Below are positions 30,174 to 36,715 of a stretch of DNA of 36,715 nucleotides, in pieces (positions within the stretch are counted from its first letter, which is position 1; every line of letters starts with the position of its first letter). Made by a program: the position numbers and the translations under genes. The stretch lies in IMG/VR virus record IMGVR_UViG_3300009098_000016, positions 1 to 36,715 of that record, one strand, 5' to 3'. The DNA comes from a virus. Under the pieces are notes generated by a model, which saw only the letters and a program-made list of their open reading frames with translations, did no database searches and was not told the DNA's origin.

Positions 30174-31018
30174 CCGCTACGCTCCTTGAGCAGTAGTTGC
30201 AGTTGTCGGATTGCTTTGGCTCGCCGGGACAGGTCGCTCCTCCACTGGGCGGCCTGTTTTGGTGTCAGGGCCGGATCAAGACCCTCAGCGCTGGCTAAAA
30301 CCATCGCTAGACCATCGAGTGAGTCGGCGAGAACTCGCAACGTGGTTTCTTGGACATAGCGATAGCGGGCTTCGCGCCGGGTGATAGGCGCGACTGGATC
30401 GTCGAATGGACCACCTGGGCGACCCAACTCCCTAGCGTTGGCGCCTTCTTTGACGCGGGTAACGAAAATGTTTTGCTCGGCCGGTGAAAGTAATGCGACA
30501 CGGGCCGCGGTGGTGAGTTGCACGCTTTCGTTCGCGGTGAGTTCTTTCAACGCCGGGATACCGGATCGGACTACCCTTTTGGCGCGGTCCAGGGACCCGA
30601 TACTGACCCCGAGGAGTCGTTCAGCTTGTTTACGGGTGGGCGGTAGATGTACCCGGTCTGATATTGAGATCGAGGTGCGGCCTTTGGGGCGGTCGGCGAG
30701 TTCAGCGGCGATCATCGCCCGGTGCGAGTGGGTGAGTTTGCGGCGGTGCAGGTTCGCGCCGATCGAGAACAGCCACGGGTCACCGCGGTGGACCACGAAC
30801 CGTGGGTCGGTTCCGGTTTCCTGGCAGGCCCGCCACCGGCTACGACCGTCGAGTAGCGCACCGGATGGGGTCCGCGCTATCGGTGTCGTCAACCCGTTTT
30901 TGCGGATGTCCGCGACCAGGCTGGCGTAGTCCTGGTCACTCATCAGCGGGAACAGCTCAGCCGCGGGGTGTACCGGCAGGGCCGTCCCGGCCCACGCTGG
31001 GGGCAATGTCGTGGTCAT
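30170..31018 (-). CDS. ParB-like protein
   Basis: A 282-aa protein; ATG 31018 overlaps the previous stop. HPAAELFPLMSDQDYASLVADIRKNGLTTPI, DGRSRWRACQE and the LHRRKLTHSHRAMIAAEL box form the ParB N-terminal domain. An HTH (RKQAERLLGVSIGSLDRAKRV) and a helical C-terminus follow, close to the architecture of partition ParB proteins and to the ParB half of the DUF5131 fusion. No ParA is seen in the window, so a role in DNA metabolism or regulation is more likely than partition. Confidence 0.78.
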   Translation of the reverse strand: MTTTLPPAWAGTALPVHPAAELFPLMSDQDYASLVADIRKNGLTTPIARTPSGALLDGRSRWRACQETGTDPRFVVHRGDPWLFSIGANLHRRKLTHSHRAMIAAELADRPKGRTSISISDRVHLPPTRKQAERLLGVSIGSLDRAKRVVRSGIPALKELTANESVQLTTAARVALLSPAEQNIFVTRVKEGANARELGRPGGPFDDPVAPITRREARYRYVQETTLRVLADSLDGLAMVLASAEGLDPALTPKQAAQWRSDLSRRAKAIRQLQLLLKERSG

Positions 31019-31296
31019 GCGGCCCGCCACACGAGGTAGGCCAGGGAACCGACCGCGAGGACCGTGCCGACACCGATCAGTAGGCACGCGGCGAGGACGG
31101 TGACCGCGTTGAGTACCAGTGCCAAAGCGACACCCAGCGCGGCACCCACGCCGATGGTCGCGACCACCAGGGCAACAGCTGACGCGAACGCGTGCTGGTT
31201 GACGTGGTCATCTAGCACTAGTTCTTCTAAGGAGCGGATCTCGTCGATCCATGCGGCGAAACTGGGGTCGTCGTCGGGTGGGATGTGTGCGCGCAT
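31015..31296 (-). CDS. Small membrane protein, two helices
   Basis: A 93-aa protein; ATG 31296 or GTG 31299 overlaps the previous stop. An acidic soluble N-terminus (about 35 residues, SLEELVLDDHVNQHAF) precedes two long hydrophobic helices rich in Ala, Val and Gly. Unknown role. Confidence 0.6.
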   Translation of the reverse strand: MRAHIPPDDDPSFAAWIDEIRSLEELVLDDHVNQHAFASAVALVVATIGVGAALGVALALVLNAVTVLAACLLIGVGTVLAVGSLAYLVWRAA

Positions 31297-31709
31297 CACG
31301 CACCACCTGTTGCGGCGACCGCCCGAAGGTGCGCTGCGGTGGTAGTCCAGATCACTGCTTCGTCGAGTGGTCGCGCGGCGAGGGACTGCAAGAACGCGAC
31401 GCGGGCCCCGTACTGGACGATGGTTTTCACGGTGACCGTGAGCCCATCAGTCGTCCCCGAAACCGTGAGGCGAGTAACTCCAGCGACGTCATCCAGGTCG
31501 GTCACTTCGATGGTCGAGTCAGCCAGCGCGTCGGCGGCGTCCGCGATGGTGGTCAGCGCTTGGAAACCGCCGGGAATACCAGAGGTCAGCTCGGCTTCTA
31601 GGTCGTCGGCGTATTCGAGGTAGTCGATGGGGATGTTGGGATGGCGCGTTAACCAGTCCGCCAAGGCGGTGATGGCGGTGCGGAAGCTGGTCGCGGTGGT
31701 GGTGGGCAT
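31296..31709 (-). CDS. 137-aa hypothetical protein
   Basis: ATG 31709 lies 6 nt after the preceding stop. Helical N-terminus (FRTAITALADWLTRHPNIPIDYLEY), then strands (STIEVTDLDDVAGVTRLTVSGTTDGLTVTVKTIVQYG). No family recognised. Confidence 0.55.
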   Translation of the reverse strand: MPTTTATSFRTAITALADWLTRHPNIPIDYLEYADDLEAELTSGIPGGFQALTTIADAADALADSTIEVTDLDDVAGVTRLTVSGTTDGLTVTVKTIVQYGARVAFLQSLAARPLDEAVIWTTTAAHLRAVAATGGA

Positions 31710-31715
31710 CGCGGT

Positions 31716-31994
31716 CTACCCGGCTAGCGCTTTGATGGCGTGGGGCCGGTCACCGCCGTTGCGTCTGGCTTTCGCGCGTTGTTCGCGGACTTTGGCTGCT
31801 TCGGCGCGTTGCCGGGCGAGGTAGTCGTTGATCTCTTCGGGTTCGATCCATGACTTACCGCCGTGCCTGATCGCCGCGAGCCTGCCGTCAACGATCATGC
31901 GGTAGATCGAGTTCTCTGACAGTGCGAGAGCCTTCGCGGCCATAGGCACGGTCATCAGCCCAGCTAGGGGGTTGTATGTGGTGGCGTCGTCCAT
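31716..31994 (-). CDS. Excisionase/AlpA-like HTH protein
   Basis: A 92-aa protein; ATG 31994 has AGGGAGGG upstream. TVPMAAKALALSENSIYRMIVDGRLAAIRHGGKSWIEPEEINDYLARQRAEAA is split here into a MerR-like winged HTH (residues about 14-60) and a basic helical tail (REQRAKARRNGG). This is the layout of excisionases and of AlpA-type regulators. It is the first gene of the long leftward operon, where a phage would place such a switch; the integrase lies 2.8 kb away. Confidence 0.75.
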   Translation of the reverse strand: MDDATTYNPLAGLMTVPMAAKALALSENSIYRMIVDGRLAAIRHGGKSWIEPEEINDYLARQRAEAAKVREQRAKARRNGGDRPHAIKALAG

Positions 31995-32147
31995 GACGCG
32001 ATAGCCCTCCCTCATCTAGGGCGCTACCAGGCACTAGTGGGTGAGGGGTTCGATCCCGGAGGGGCCACCGCGCGTGCGCGTGCTGGTGTGGTGACTACTC
32101 CGGGTTGATCCTTGGTTAACGCTCCGTGTCTGGTAGCGACAGGAAGA

Positions 32148-32176
32148 GGATCACGGCACGACACGCCGTGTGTCAA
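32148..32176 (-). promoter_or_regulatory. Candidate leftward early promoter
   Basis: On the minus strand, a perfect TTGACA (32176-32171) stands 17 nt before TGATCC (32153-32148). The -35 is ideal and the -10 poor. It precedes the first gene of the leftward operon by about 150 bp and overlaps a palindrome that could hold a repressor. Confidence 0.45.
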
Positions 32177-32205
32177 GTTTCGACAAAAAGTCGGTTAATT
32201 GTGCT
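32161..32205. promoter_or_regulatory. Candidate operators in the divergent control region
   Basis: ACACG-C-CGTGT at 32161-32171 is a perfect 11-bp palindrome touching the leftward -35. CGAC-aaaaa-GTCG (32181-32193) is a second short inverted repeat on the rightward side. Both lie between the excisionase-like gene and the Cro-like gene, where a lysogeny repressor should bind. Confidence 0.4.
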
Positions 32206-32269
32206 ACAAGCTGACACGCGCTGAGAGTGTGTGAGACTGTGTGGTGGACAGCGCGAGAGGACGGCAGGC

Positions 32270-32647
32270 ATGGCCGTAGAGCAGCTACAGGAGCTGAAGG
32301 ACAGGTACGCTCCCGGCGAGAGCGTCGCGGAGCTGTGCCGCAAAGCCGGTGTGCCATACAACCGGGTGGCCTACTACCTGCGGCCCGACTTCCAGCTACG
32401 TAAGCCGCCCACGTGGACCCGGATGACCGAAATCGCAAAGGTCTTCGGGTGCGACAAGAACGAGGTCAAGCGAGCCTTTGACGCCGCCATGGCAGCCGTG
32501 GACCCCGGGTACTTCGGGGATAGCGGCGACGACCTACCGGCCGATGGTGAAGATAGGCTGATCACGGCCTGGCGGAACCTCAGCAAGGATGACCAAGCCC
32601 GGGTAGTTGTGATCGCCGAGGCCCTAGGCGAGATAAGCGGCAGATAG
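32270..32647 (+). CDS. Xre-type HTH regulator, Cro-like position
   Basis: A 125-aa protein; ATG 32270 has GAGAGG 9 nt upstream. ELKDRYAPGESVAELCRKAGVPYNRVAYYLR and PTWTRMTEIAKVFGCDKNEVKRAF give the helix-turn-helix (residues about 15-65). An acidic linker and a C-terminal helix (LSKDDQARVVVIAEAL) follow. It is transcribed away from the leftward operon, next to a repressor-like gene facing it. A Cro- or immunity-type regulator is the likely role. Confidence 0.7.
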   Translation: MAVEQLQELKDRYAPGESVAELCRKAGVPYNRVAYYLRPDFQLRKPPTWTRMTEIAKVFGCDKNEVKRAFDAAMAAVDPGYFGDSGDDLPADGEDRLITAWRNLSKDDQARVVVIAEALGEISGR

Positions 32648-32650
32648 CAG

Positions 32651-32661
32651 CCCCCCCCCCC
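32651..32661 (+). repeat. Run of eleven C
   Basis: A homopolymer of 11 C begins 4 nt after the Cro-like gene stop. It is the longest homopolymer noticed in the window. It could vary in length during replication or sequencing. Confidence 0.85.
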
Positions 32662-32745
32662 AACCGAGTAACGCGCCAGGTTAAAGTCCGCGTTAAGATC
32701 CGCAGTGGCGCAGGACGCCATGCGGAATCAGGGTGGGGGTGTGCA

Positions 32746-32979
32746 GTGGAGCCGGTAGACAGACCCACCGTGCTGCTGGAACTCGACCCCGACATCACCG
32801 CTGGCCTGAAACAGGCCCTGCTGCGCAAAGTGGGGGGCACCGACGTCAACGGCATAGTGATCGTCGCTGAAACCGACACCGCGGTCGCTGTCCTCACCGC
32901 CGACTGGGTATCACCCGAAGTTCAGGCGTACATGATCAAAGTCGCCTACGGTGTCGTGGTGGACGGCAAGACGACCTAA
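32746..32979 (+). CDS. 77-aa hypothetical protein
   Basis: GTG 32746 with GGGGG 6 nt upstream. Alternating strand-like segments (TVLLELDPDITAGLKQALLRKVGG, GIVIVAETDTAVAVLTADW, MIKVAYGVVVDG) suggest a small alpha/beta domain. Its 3' end overlaps the convergent repressor gene by 4 bp. Function unknown. Confidence 0.55.
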   Translation: MEPVDRPTVLLELDPDITAGLKQALLRKVGGTDVNGIVIVAETDTAVAVLTADWVSPEVQAYMIKVAYGVVVDGKTT

Positions 32980-33560
32980 CAGCTGCTGCCGTTGTGGTCG
33001 TGCTGCTGGTCGGCTTCACTTGCGATCCGCGCCGCGACATCCTTAGGGATGATCAGACACCGGAAACCCCAGGCAACACGAACACCCACCCGATCTCCAT
33101 CGTGATATTGCGGTGCGGATCCGTGAGGGACAGCGCCATCACCATCGGGTGACGCACCGAATCCAGGGAGACTCTGGACGGCCTGGAGGGGCGCGCCACG
33201 ACCCATGGCCATCGCTGCCATCGCCACCAGGATCCTACGGAGATGATCGGGCATCTCGGGGGAATCCCACATTTCGAGCAGCTCCGCCTTCAACTGCTCC
33301 CGCGAGGAGTCGTCGGCGACCAACACCGGCTTAGGCTCGGACTGCGGGGCATACCCCACCATCGTCAGCGCTTCGTTGACGTCGATCCCACAGGCTCTGG
33401 CTACCGCAACAACCTTGGGCATCTGCGGCTGCTTGGGAGGGTGAGGTCCCTCCCAATGCGCGATCGTTTGCGCCGACACGCCGGAAAGCTCGGACAGATT
33501 GGCTCGCGTCAAGCCCCTAAGTCTGCGGCAACGCCGCACTTCCCGACCTAAATCCCGCAT
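32976..33560 (-). CDS. Xre-family repressor (candidate lysogeny repressor)
   Basis: ATG 33560 gives 194 aa; GTG 33584 is an alternative. Residues 1-60 are a classical Xre HTH (REVRRCRRLRGLTRANLSELSGVSAQTIAHWE, with the recognition helix around SAQTIAHW). A linker and an MG-rich helical part follow, then a C-terminal strand region (GDRVGVRVAWGFRCLIIPKDVAARIA). No self-cleavage Ser/Lys pair of the LexA type was recognised, so it may not be SOS-induced. It is the best candidate for maintaining lysogeny. Confidence 0.7.
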   Translation of the reverse strand: MRDLGREVRRCRRLRGLTRANLSELSGVSAQTIAHWEGPHPPKQPQMPKVVAVARACGIDVNEALTMVGYAPQSEPKPVLVADDSSREQLKAELLEMWDSPEMPDHLRRILVAMAAMAMGRGAPLQAVQSLPGFGASPDGDGAVPHGSAPQYHDGDRVGVRVAWGFRCLIIPKDVAARIASEADQQHDHNGSSC

Positions 33561-33584
33561 CGTCACCAGGCGAGTGTCGCACAC

Positions 33585-33793
33585 CTTCGGGGCTCAGTGG
33601 GGTGATGGTCATCGGATGTAATTGCGATGGTTCTAAATTAGTTCTAATCTTGATCCTTCGCTGGTCACGAGGGGCGTTCGAGACCCAGCGAAATGTCCGT
33701 TTTGCAACTCCCAGTTTTGGAGACGACACAGGGAACTCCAACGCGGGCCGACCTAGAACCACACCCCCCTTCACGGGGAAAGGGGCACCACCG
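33585..33793. promoter_or_regulatory. AT-rich divergent intergenic region with repeats
   Basis: GTTCTAA occurs at 33630-33636 and 33640-33646, separated by 3 bp; ATTAG-TT-CTAAT forms a palindrome there. CTCC-cagtttt-GGAG lies further right, near 33710. Both the repressor gene and the gene at 33794 start from this region, so the repeats may be operators. No promoter can be fixed with confidence. Confidence 0.4.
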
Positions 33794-33997
33794 GTGACAC
33801 CACTGTTCGAGCTTGGCGACAGAACGCAACGCTCGCGCATCGAACTGGGCGACGGCGACGCTGACCACCCGTGCGTACTGCGACTACGGCGGGGAACGCC
33901 CATCACCGCCAGCGTCGTCCGCGAACTCAACGACCTACTCGCAGACGAAGACGACACGAGACCCAGCACCGACCCGGCGACGGAGGGCGCACACTGA
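33794..33997 (+). CDS. 67-aa hypothetical protein
   Basis: GTG 33794 with AAAGGGG upstream. Strand-rich first part (TPLFELGDRTQRSRIELGDGD..CVLRLRRG), then a helix and an acidic Asp/Glu/Thr tail. No family recognised. Confidence 0.5.
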   Translation: MTPLFELGDRTQRSRIELGDGDADHPCVLRLRRGTPITASVVRELNDLLADEDDTRPSTDPATEGAH

Positions 33998-33999
33998 CC

Positions 34000-34248
34000 A
34001 TGGCGACCAACGGCGTTCCAGAACAAGCCAGCCTCCTGATGTGGGTGGTGTACGCCCACGTCAGCCCATACCCGCGTAGCTACCAAGCCCGGCAAGTCCG
34101 GGTCACCCGCGACGGCCCAGTGGAAACCGGCGAACACGCTGTCGGTCCGCTCGACGTACTCCGTGGGTACCTCAGTGAGCACCAGGGCCTAACCCGGCTA
34201 GACCGGTCGCCCGACGATCACCCGAGCATCGTGGAAACCTGGCTATGA
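34000..34248 (+). CDS. 82-aa hypothetical protein
   Basis: ATG 34000 lies 2 nt after the previous stop, with GGAGGG upstream. WVVYAHVSPYPRSYQARQVRV..GPVETGEHAVGPLDVLRGYLSEHQGLTRL resembles small actinophage or actinobacterial proteins without known role. Converges with, and overlaps by 6 bp, the next leftward gene. Confidence 0.55.
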   Translation: MATNGVPEQASLLMWVVYAHVSPYPRSYQARQVRVTRDGPVETGEHAVGPLDVLRGYLSEHQGLTRLDRSPDDHPSIVETWL

Positions 34249-34548
34249 GCGGTCATCTAGGTCGGTTTGGCTTGGTTCGTAGTCCACCTCGGTAAGTACG
34301 TGCGCTACCGCTTCGGTGTGGGTTTCGCCCCAGGTCTCGCGGCGGTCCCGGTAGAGCCCGAGGAGTCTGATTAGTTCTTCGACGGGCATCGATACCCATC
34401 GGTCCGGTAGTGCGCTGGTGCAGCGCTTGCCTTGGGCGATGGCTTCTTTCACGTCGGGTGCGCCGAGGCTGGATAGGTCAAGGAGTTCCCGGAACCGGGC
34501 GCGTTCCTCGGCGGCGATCACGCGGGGCGGCAGGTTGGCTTCGGTCAC
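34243..34548 (-). CDS. 101-aa hypothetical protein
   Basis: GTG 34548 with AGGG upstream. Helical with an acidic C-terminus; AEERARFRELLDLSSLGAPDVKEAIAQGKRC and MPVEELIRLLGLYRDRRETWG are the notable segments. No family recognised. Confidence 0.5.
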   Translation of the reverse strand: MTEANLPPRVIAAEERARFRELLDLSSLGAPDVKEAIAQGKRCTSALPDRWVSMPVEELIRLLGLYRDRRETWGETHTEAVAHVLTEVDYEPSQTDLDDRS

Positions 34549-34557
34549 GGATTCACC

Positions 34558-34776
34558 CTACGAACGCCCTCGAATCGCCGGGTCGTCAGGCGGGTGCTCG
34601 TTTTCCCAGACTGTCGGGTCTCCGCCCAGCGCTACCCAGACCCGCTTCTGATCTTCACGGGAACGCGCACCTCTGAGTCCAGACATCCAGCGTTGCTCCG
34701 CCGGGACGAGCCGCAGCGGCTCGGGATTGATCACAAGTCGCCGAACAGCTTGATCATCGTCCATGTCAGGGATCAT
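34558..34776 (-). CDS. 72-aa protein coupled to the integrase gene
   Basis: ATG 34776 overlaps the integrase stop (ATGA). Acidic start (MIPDMDDD), central basic helix (RWMSGLRGARSREDQKRVW). Too small and without an HTH to call an excisionase; directly downstream of int, so perhaps a helper. Confidence 0.5.
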   Translation of the reverse strand: MIPDMDDDQAVRRLVINPEPLRLVPAEQRWMSGLRGARSREDQKRVWVALGGDPTVWENEHPPDDPAIRGRS

Positions 34777-35879
34777 CCTAGGTTCGCTTGTGAATCACTA
34801 GGCCCGAACGCATGATTGACTACAGCGGCTAGGCGTCCTGCTCCAGCGTGGCGCACATAACCCATCGTGGTCTCGATGTTGCGGTGCCCGAGGATCTCCA
34901 TGATCTCAAACGGATTGGCGCCTGCCTCGGCCAGGATGGTGGCGCAACCGTGGCGCAAGTCATGCCAGGTGGGTTTTTCGCCGTCGATCGCAGCCAGTTT
35001 CAGTGCGCGATCCCACTCGTCACGGATCCTGGTCGGGCGTAGGTGCTGACCAGTGCGCGGGTTGGCGAACACAGGGGCGAGTTTGCCTGCCACCGCCTGG
35101 TCGCGGACGTGGTGATCTAGCGCTGCGACAACACGAGGACTCAGCGGCACATTGCGGATGGTTTTGGATTTAGGGTAACGCCGCAAACGGCCATCAACGT
35201 CGATGATGTCGATGACTGTGACCTTGCTGTGGAGCAGGTTGAGGTTACACATCCGCAGTCCGCAGATCTCGCTGATGCGTAGTCCTGCGTCGTGGCTAAG
35301 TAGCGCTGCTGGCCACAGCCATCCGGGCAACGCGGCCAGCAGTAACATCAACTCCTCGTCGGTGAGGATCCGGGGCTGGTGCTCGTGCGGCTTCGGACCC
35401 TTGATCCCGAGGGTGGGGTCGTCGGGGCGGTAGCCAGCTTTGATCGCGGCGCGCATGGCGTGGCGCAGCACCGTCAGGCGCACGGTGCGGGTGCCGGTGC
35501 CTTTGCCGTCGTCACGCAGCTCGGCGAGGTAACCGCGGACCATGATCTCGGTGATCTCGTCGACGCGCTCAGTCGACCAACGTGCGGCCAGCGCCCGGGC
35601 GTGGCCCTGGTAGCCACACCGGGTGGACAGCTCGGCGTCGAGGACGCCGAGCTGCGCCCACCCGGTGACGTGCTCAGCGAAGCTGGGGATGCCTCGCCGC
35701 TGGCGGGCAACGTCGATCCCAGCGGTGGTGTAGCTGGAGTCCTCATCGCGTTCTTCTTGTTTCCACCACGCGTCGGCGTCGGACCAGCGGATGAACGTCT
35801 TGCTCCAGCGGCGCCCGGTGATCGCGTTGCGGGCAACGCCGCGATGGTTACCGGACGGCAAACTTTCTACCCAACCCAT
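34773..35879 (-). CDS. int: Tyrosine integrase
   Basis: A 368-aa protein; ATG 35879 with GAGAGG upstream. A small N-terminal arm-binding part, a SAM-like core-binding domain (about 65-155), then the catalytic domain: R201 in DAGLRISE, a Lys in the beta hairpin, HDLR (H306, R309), GHRN (H332) and Y341 in TTMGYVRH. All catalytic residues are present, so it should integrate and excise. It points away from the non-coding stretch to its right, where attP is expected. Confidence 0.92.
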   Translation of the reverse strand: MGWVESLPSGNHRGVARNAITGRRWSKTFIRWSDADAWWKQEERDEDSSYTTAGIDVARQRRGIPSFAEHVTGWAQLGVLDAELSTRCGYQGHARALAARWSTERVDEITEIMVRGYLAELRDDGKGTGTRTVRLTVLRHAMRAAIKAGYRPDDPTLGIKGPKPHEHQPRILTDEELMLLLAALPGWLWPAALLSHDAGLRISEICGLRMCNLNLLHSKVTVIDIIDVDGRLRRYPKSKTIRNVPLSPRVVAALDHHVRDQAVAGKLAPVFANPRTGQHLRPTRIRDEWDRALKLAAIDGEKPTWHDLRHGCATILAEAGANPFEIMEILGHRNIETTMGYVRHAGAGRLAAVVNHAFGPSDSQANLG

Positions 35880-35909
35880 GATCTTGGAACCTCTCGCTAC
35901 GTAGCGCAC

Positions 35910-36525
35910 GCGCGGCGTTCCAGTGGGGAAACCTAGAGCGGTAGAGGTGGGCGTGTCCAGTCAGATGGTGATCTTCTGGGGCAAGTGGTTCCCCACGGCC
36001 TCGTTTGCGAGTTTCGTGCCGCGTCTTGAGTACGGCACTTGACCTGCTCAAACAGTCCATCCGAGACTAGCTACGACCACGACAACCGCGTTTAGGCTCC
36101 TTATAGCGGGCCGGGTGCGCTGACCTGGTGATTTACCGGTCCGAGGCTGTCACCTGCACCGTTGACTGTCAAGCAGCACCACATAGCGTCACCATGTGCC
36201 ATGCGGGTGTCACGCAGCGTCCGACAGTGAGGCACCCGCCCCATGGTGTCCCCATTGCTGTTGTATGCTGGCGTCGCTCCGCAATGGAGTTGCTCATCGA
36301 GATGCGGCAGGGCAAGTCAGGCTGACCACTTAGGTAAGAACTTGAGATAGCGCACTGGGCTGGGTGCGGGTGCGGGTGCTTGTTCCCTGTTCTTGAGGTC
36401 TCTGATGCCGTGCCGGCGAGTTCGTTCCGGTCCCCCCACCAAATCCAGCTGAAGTGATCAAGCAATGACCGACGGCAGCTTGACGTCGGAACACCCACGC
36501 GACTCTCATCGAGCGAGGAATCCCA
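35910..36525. other. Mostly non-coding region beside int (candidate attP region)
   Basis: No convincing gene is seen. GTGGGGAA (35923-35930) and TTCCCCAC (35989-35996) are inverted copies that could be arm-type sites or an operator pair. TTGAC-T-GTCAA at 36162-36172 is an 11-bp palindrome and could be part of a promoter. No tRNA gene fragment is recognised that would mark a core site. A rightward promoter for the gene at 36526 should lie here. Confidence 0.35.
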
Positions 36526-36715
36526 GTGAACCTGACCTGTCCCTACTGTGATGCCCACATCGACGCCGCCGCCAGGGTGGCCCGCGGCAGTGTTCCTGAG
36601 ATGTCCGATGAGGTGACCCGCGTCGCCGAGCTGCCCACCACAGCGGCCACAAAGGACACAGCGGCGCCCGAATACGAATACGCCGAGCACGTGCGCCGCA
36701 TCGTTGACGATTTCC
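36526..36715 (+). CDS. Start of a rightward gene (3' cut off)
   Basis: GTG 36526 has GAGGAA 5-6 nt upstream and an open frame to the window edge, 63 residues. A CPYC knuckle stands at residues 5-8; an Ala/Glu/Thr-rich linker follows and then EYAEHVRRIVDDF, probably a helix. The partner cysteines of a zinc site may lie outside the window. The product cannot be named. Confidence 0.55.
   Translation, partial: MNLTCPYCDAHIDAAARVARGSVPEMSDEVTRVAELPTTAATKDTAAPEYEYAEHVRRIVDDF

Noticed and set aside
32040-32075. T-arm-like GGGTTCGATCCC as a tRNA or attachment core
   Set aside because: No acceptor, D or anticodon arm pairs with it, and it is more than 2.7 kb from the integrase gene. It may be chance in GC-rich DNA.
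36128-36325. 65-aa rightward frame near the right end
   Set aside because: No ribosome-binding site, odd composition and overlap with palindromes; it looks like chance.
1-36715. CRISPR array or insertion sequence
   Set aside because: No regularly spaced 25-40-bp repeats with unique spacers, and no transposase or terminal inverted repeats, were seen. The repeat block at 7461-8132 is irregular and the iterons are only three.

Overview
The window looks like most of the early, replication and lysogeny part of a temperate actinobacteriophage, as a prophage or phage contig. The reasons are high GC content, many GTG and TTG starts, dozens of ATGA/GTGA gene overlaps, an Lsr2-type nucleoid protein (a family confined to Actinobacteria and their phages), a RecT/YqaJ recombination pair, a tyrosine integrase and Xre-type regulators. 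No capsid, tail, terminase or lysis gene was recognised. Both window ends cut through a gene.

Left arm (1-7.46 kb). After a cut-off gene end and a short leftward block (two overlapping small genes, a tRNA-Pro(UGG), a small membrane protein) comes a rightward block of about a dozen mostly tiny genes. Many carry paired cysteines. Its only sizeable products are a DUF3631-type P-loop ATPase and a DUF932 (TIGR03299) phage/plasmid-like protein. Two leaders in this block carry a miniature tRNA-like fold with only an acceptor stem and a T arm. The block ends at a strong terminator (7415-7460).

Centre-left (7.46-9.83 kb). A repeat-rich, gene-free stretch of about 670 bp lies between convergent genes. 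It is followed by an HNH endonuclease, an endonuclease VII-like gene and a tRNA whose two halves lie about 200 nt apart.

Main leftward operon (32.0 down to 9.83 kb). In transcription order it holds: an HTH/excisionase-like protein; a small membrane protein; two ParB-like proteins; YqaJ exonuclease and RecT; an HNH endonuclease; a ParB-DUF5131 fusion; a VWA protein; small conserved genes; an HTH initiator-like protein followed by iterons and two stable mini-hairpins (candidate origin); a RuvC-like resolvase; zinc-finger proteins; a cluster with three paralogous unknown proteins around an AAA+ ATPase and an SPFH-like lipoprotein; a probable Acb2/Tad1-type anti-defence protein; Lsr2; and small exported proteins.

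Right arm (32.0-36.7 kb). A divergent control region separates the leftward operon from a rightward Cro-like HTH gene. A leftward Xre repressor, small genes and the tyrosine integrase follow. About 640 bp of mostly non-coding DNA, where attP would be expected, precedes a cut-off rightward gene.

Family assignments come from reading motifs by eye; no database search was run.
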